Part shown: one piece after another, positions 7,437 to 9,341 of the stretch
Position numbering within the stretch: position 1 is the stretch's first letter
Layout of the letters: each line of letters begins with the position of its first letter
DNA from: an uncultured Aliarcobacter sp.
GTDB taxonomy: Bacteria; Campylobacterota; Campylobacteria; Campylobacterales; Arcobacteraceae
Direction: 5' to 3'
NCBI GenBank assembly: GCA_947629065.1
Contig: CANRCH010000065.1
Span: 1 to 9,341, forward strand
DNA: 9,341 nucleotides
Made by a program: the position numbers and the translations under genes
Notes under the pieces: generated by a model
What the model was told of the DNA's origin: nothing
The model's database searches: none
The model's input: the letters and a program-made list of their open reading frames with translations, nothing else

Positions 7437-7510
7437 AATATATTCCAAATTTTTTTAAATTTTAATGTTTAAAGTCTATCTAAAGATTAATAAAAAAGCC
7501 TTTTAGTTAC

Positions 7511-7516
7511 ACTATA
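7511..7516 (-). promoter_or_regulatory. Possible metX promoter -10 box
   Basis: TATAGT reads on the minus strand in the 167-base divergent region upstream of metX. It would give a leader of roughly 68 bases. Other A/T-rich hexamers nearer the gene could serve equally well. No SAM riboswitch-like structure or met operator was recognised in this leader. Confidence 0.3.
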
Positions 7517-7570
7517 TTTAAAGATTTATTTTAAATTTTGATTTATTTACACTTTATAAGCAAACTTATA

Positions 7571-7597
7571 TATAATTTCTTAAAATAGAAAAAAAGG
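7571..7597 (+). promoter_or_regulatory. Promoter and ribosome binding site for the acidic protein-YeeE pair
   Basis: A perfect TATAAT at 7571-7576 lies 27 bases before the ATG at 7604. TTTACA at 7546-7551 is a weak -35 candidate with a long 19-base spacer. AAAGG at 7593-7597 is a well-placed ribosome binding site, six bases from the ATG. Confidence 0.65.
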
Positions 7598-7603
7598 TTT
7601 ACT

Positions 7604-7870
7604 ATGAGTAAAATTAAAGAACTTGAAGAACTACTAAGAAGTAGTGTTTTACCTGAAGTTGAAGAGGAAATTGATGCAATTTCAAAGCTTCTAGACAAAG
7701 ATAAAAATAATAAAAATCTACTATTTGAACTTGAATATATGAAAGATGTAAAGGTTTTTTATAGTGAAGCACTAGCTCAAATAGATAAAAATGCAATGAG
7801 TGAAGATGAAGCAAATAATATCTTACTTGATTTAGAAGATATGGAATATGAAAATGAGGATGATTTTTAA
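7604..7870 (+). CDS. Small acidic helical protein of unknown function
   Basis: I do not recognise this 88-residue protein. It has no signal peptide or membrane segment and no cysteine. It looks almost wholly helical, with Glu/Leu-rich heptad-like stretches (KELEELL at 5-11, PEVEEEIDAISKLL at 17-30, ILLDLEDMEYENEDDF at the end) and a strongly acidic C-terminus. It has a good promoter and ribosome binding site, and its stop codon overlaps the next ATG (TAATG at 7868-7872). It is therefore co-translated with a YeeE/YedE membrane transporter and is probably a cytoplasmic partner or regulator of it. That link is inferred only from the overlap. Its codon use resembles that of its neighbours, and an antisense frame of similar length is best read as a shadow. 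Confidence 0.85.
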   Translation: MSKIKELEELLRSSVLPEVEEEIDAISKLLDKDKNNKNLLFELEYMKDVKVFYSEALAQIDKNAMSEDEANNILLDLEDMEYENEDDF

Positions 7871-8970
7871 TGTTTGATTTAGATATTGACACTTTCTTAT
7901 TAGTAAATATTTTAGGTTTAATTATTGGATTGGTTTTTGGATTTGTAGCACAGCAAAAACAGTTCTGCTTTAGTGGAAGTATAAAAGATTATATTCAAAT
8001 AAAAGCTACAAAAAGAGCTGCAGGTGTTGTGATGGCTATGATTGTTGCTATTATTTCTACACAAGTTATTTCATATTTTTATGATTTAGATTTAACACAA
8101 AGTGCATATTTTAAAAGTGATATAAACTACTTTGCAATAATTGTTGGAGGTGCTTTATTTGGTGCTGGAATGATGATTGCAGATGGTTGTAGTAGTAGAA
8201 GTTTAGTAAAATTTGCACAAGGTGACTCAAATGCTTTGGTAACTTTGGTTTTTATTGCAATTTTTGCTTATGCTACAACAAAAGGTGCTTTATATAGTAT
8301 TGTAAGTCCTTTTATAAATAATGAAACTTTAATAAATATCTCTTCATATTTAGAGAACTTTGTTTTTAATATATACTTCATTTTGGCAATTTTAATCGTA
8401 CTTTTAGCACTATTCACTAAAAAAATAAAAAGAGTTTTCTCTTTAATTGATGGTGCTATTATTGGGCTTCTTGTTGGTATTGCGTGGTTTGTAACAGGAT
8501 ATATTGGAGCTGATAGTTTTGATAATGAGATTGCAATTCAAGGAATTAGCTTTGTATATCCAAGTGCAAAAACTTTAGAACTTTTTACATATTATGAAGT
8601 AAATGAGTTTAGCTTTGGGGTTTGTATGGTTATTGGAGTTCTTCTTGGAACTTATATTTCAACACTTTTTAACAAAAAATATAGTTTTGGATGTACTGCA
8701 AATCTTGGTATTAAAAAAGTAAAATACAATATGATTGGCGGAGCTTTAATGGGTGTTGGTGGAATTATGGCTATTGGATGTACAGTTGGGCAAGGATTAA
8801 GTGGAGTTTCTACTTTAGTTTTCTCATCATTTTTAGCAATTATCTCTATTTTTATATCTGGTTTTATAACTGCAAAAATTTTACATAGAAAAAATATTCT
8901 AGCAATGTGTTTTATTTTTGAATGGGAAGAAGAGAGTAAAAAAGATAAAAATATAGATTATCAAATATAA
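7870..8970 (+). CDS. YeeE/YedE-family membrane transporter (putative thiosulfate/sulfur-compound importer)
   Basis: This is a 366-residue inner-membrane protein with about nine hydrophobic segments, near residues 10-28, 48-70, 88-105, 120-140, 165-182, 192-212, 245-266, 287-303 and 312-338. It shows the inverted-repeat pattern of PF04143. The family cysteines are present: QFCFSG (C33), DGCSSR (C107), FGCTANLG (C275) and AIGCTVGQG (C304). G-A-x-x-x-G-x-G-x-M-x-A-x-G-C repeats at 94-107 and 291-304 mark the two halves. In the characterised relative TsuA, such cysteines relay thiosulfate through the pore. Transport of thiosulfate or another sulfur compound is thus likely but unproven. There is no fused TusA domain and no tusA gene beside it. 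The ATG overlaps the stop of the small acidic gene by one base. Selenium-related YedE proteins are an alternative. Confidence 0.88.
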   Translation: MFDLDIDTFLLVNILGLIIGLVFGFVAQQKQFCFSGSIKDYIQIKATKRAAGVVMAMIVAIISTQVISYFYDLDLTQSAYFKSDINYFAIIVGGALFGAGMMIADGCSSRSLVKFAQGDSNALVTLVFIAIFAYATTKGALYSIVSPFINNETLINISSYLENFVFNIYFILAILIVLLALFTKKIKRVFSLIDGAIIGLLVGIAWFVTGYIGADSFDNEIAIQGISFVYPSAKTLELFTYYEVNEFSFGVCMVIGVLLGTYISTLFNKKYSFGCTANLGIKKVKYNMIGGALMGVGGIMAIGCTVGQGLSGVSTLVFSSFLAIISIFISGFITAKILHRKNILAMCFIFEWEEESKKDKNIDYQI

Positions 8971-8995
8971 AATAGAGAGTTAAACTCTCTATTTT
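8969..8995. terminator. Bidirectional terminator shared by the YeeE-type and chemoreceptor genes
   Basis: AAAATAGAGAGTT (8969-8981) and AACTCTCTATTTT (8983-8995) form a perfect 13-base inverted repeat around one base, in practice a 12-pair stem with a three-base loop. A-runs on one side and T-runs on the other make it work in both directions. It covers the last two bases of the transporter stop codon (8968-8970) and the start of the convergent gene's stop codon (8994-8996, read on minus). Confidence 0.9.
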
Positions 8996-9341
8996 AAAAT
9001 GACTCCCACTCATCTTCATCTACATTTGATTTTATCTCTTTTTTGATTTGTGTATTTGTTTGAGGTCTTGTATTATGAACAACTTTTGTACTATTTGGTT
9101 TTGTTGTTTTAGATACACTTTCATTTAATCTAATATCATTTTTTCCAACAAACTCTTTACTACTTGCATCTCTTACTATCTCTTTTGCTATTTCATCTGC
9201 TTTTAGAGCTATTTCTCTTGTATCAGCAGCGATACTTGCATTTTTCTGTGTTTGTTGATCAAGACCTGTTACTGCATCATTTATTTGAGTAATTCCAGCT
9301 TCTTGTTCTTTACTTGCGTTTGCTATTTCATTTATTGTTTG
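8994..9341 (-). CDS. C-terminal part of a methyl-accepting chemotaxis protein (truncated by the window)
   Basis: Reading minus from 9341, 115 codons run to TAA at 8994-8996; the start lies beyond the window. The first 60 or so residues are the returning helix of an MCP cytoplasmic signalling bundle. They include INEIANASKEQEAGITQIND, then VTGLDQQTQKNA and a run of alanine/glutamate heptads (AADTREIALKADEIAKEI) of the type carrying methylation sites. A flexible, Lys/Thr/Asn-rich linker of about 45 residues follows, and the protein ends in D-E-D-E-W-E-S-F. The last five residues, EWESF, fit the W-x-x-F pentapeptide that tethers CheR and CheB in high-abundance receptors. The receptor passes ligand signals to CheW/CheA at the membrane. 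What it senses cannot be seen because the N-terminal part is missing. Confidence 0.93.
   Translation of the reverse strand, partial: QTINEIANASKEQEAGITQINDAVTGLDQQTQKNASIAADTREIALKADEIAKEIVRDASSKEFVGKNDIRLNESVSKTTKPNSTKVVHNTRPQTNTQIKKEIKSNVDEDEWESF

Noticed and set aside
7449..7603. A methionine-responsive riboswitch upstream of metX
   Set aside because: The 155 bases are almost all A/T, with no G/C-bearing helices or conserved core of a SAM riboswitch visible.
7614..7892. Open frame of 92 codons on the minus strand
   Set aside because: It is antisense to the acidic-protein gene, has a His/Leu/Tyr-rich composition typical of reverse-read AT-rich coding DNA, and has no ribosome site.

Overview
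The window is AT-rich, densely packed bacterial chromosome that looks like a free-living or host-associated member of the Campylobacterota, most likely the Arcobacter group. This is an inference from base composition, strong use of AGA/TTA/AAA codons, T-rich promoters with a TATAAT-like -10 but no clear -35 box, a very short YrdC/Sua5-type protein, and a chemoreceptor ending in a CheR-binding pentapeptide. No mobile element, CRISPR array, phage module or replication origin is visible. Nearly all genes belong to recognisable core families.

Layout. Positions 1-414 (+) hold the C-terminal part of a periplasmic phosphate/phosphonate-type ABC substrate-binding protein, closed by a hairpin terminator. 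Positions 507-1250 (+) encode an exported DsbC-like disulfide isomerase, facing an exported YbhB/YbcL-type PEBP protein at 1278-1802 (-). The 543-base stretch 1803-2345 holds the PEBP promoter, a possible 62-codon reading frame with no ATG/GTG/TTG start (1961-2149, +), and a tRNA-Glu(TTC) gene (2206-2281, -) with an unusual C at position 37.

From 7436 down to 2346 all protein genes are on the minus strand, in the order metX (homoserine O-acetyltransferase), xseB (exonuclease VII small subunit), carB (carbamoyl-phosphate synthase large subunit) and a short TsaC/YrdC-like protein. metX and xseB are one base apart. carB and the TsaC-like gene are 12 bases apart. An 83-base gap with its own possible promoter separates the two pairs. 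They serve methionine, DNA repair, arginine/pyrimidine and tRNA-modification functions, so this is a housekeeping cluster and not a single pathway.

Divergent from metX, a TATAAT promoter drives a small acidic helical protein of unknown function (7604-7870). It overlaps by one base a YeeE/YedE-family membrane transporter (7870-8970) related to thiosulfate importers. A strong symmetric hairpin (8969-8995) overlaps the stop codons of both the transporter and the convergent methyl-accepting chemotaxis protein, whose C-terminal 115 codons (8994-9341, -) run off the window.

Nothing here amounts to a clearly new system. The best leads are the start-less small reading frame, the C37 tRNA-Glu, the unknown acidic partner of the YeeE transporter, and the double-stop bidirectional terminator.
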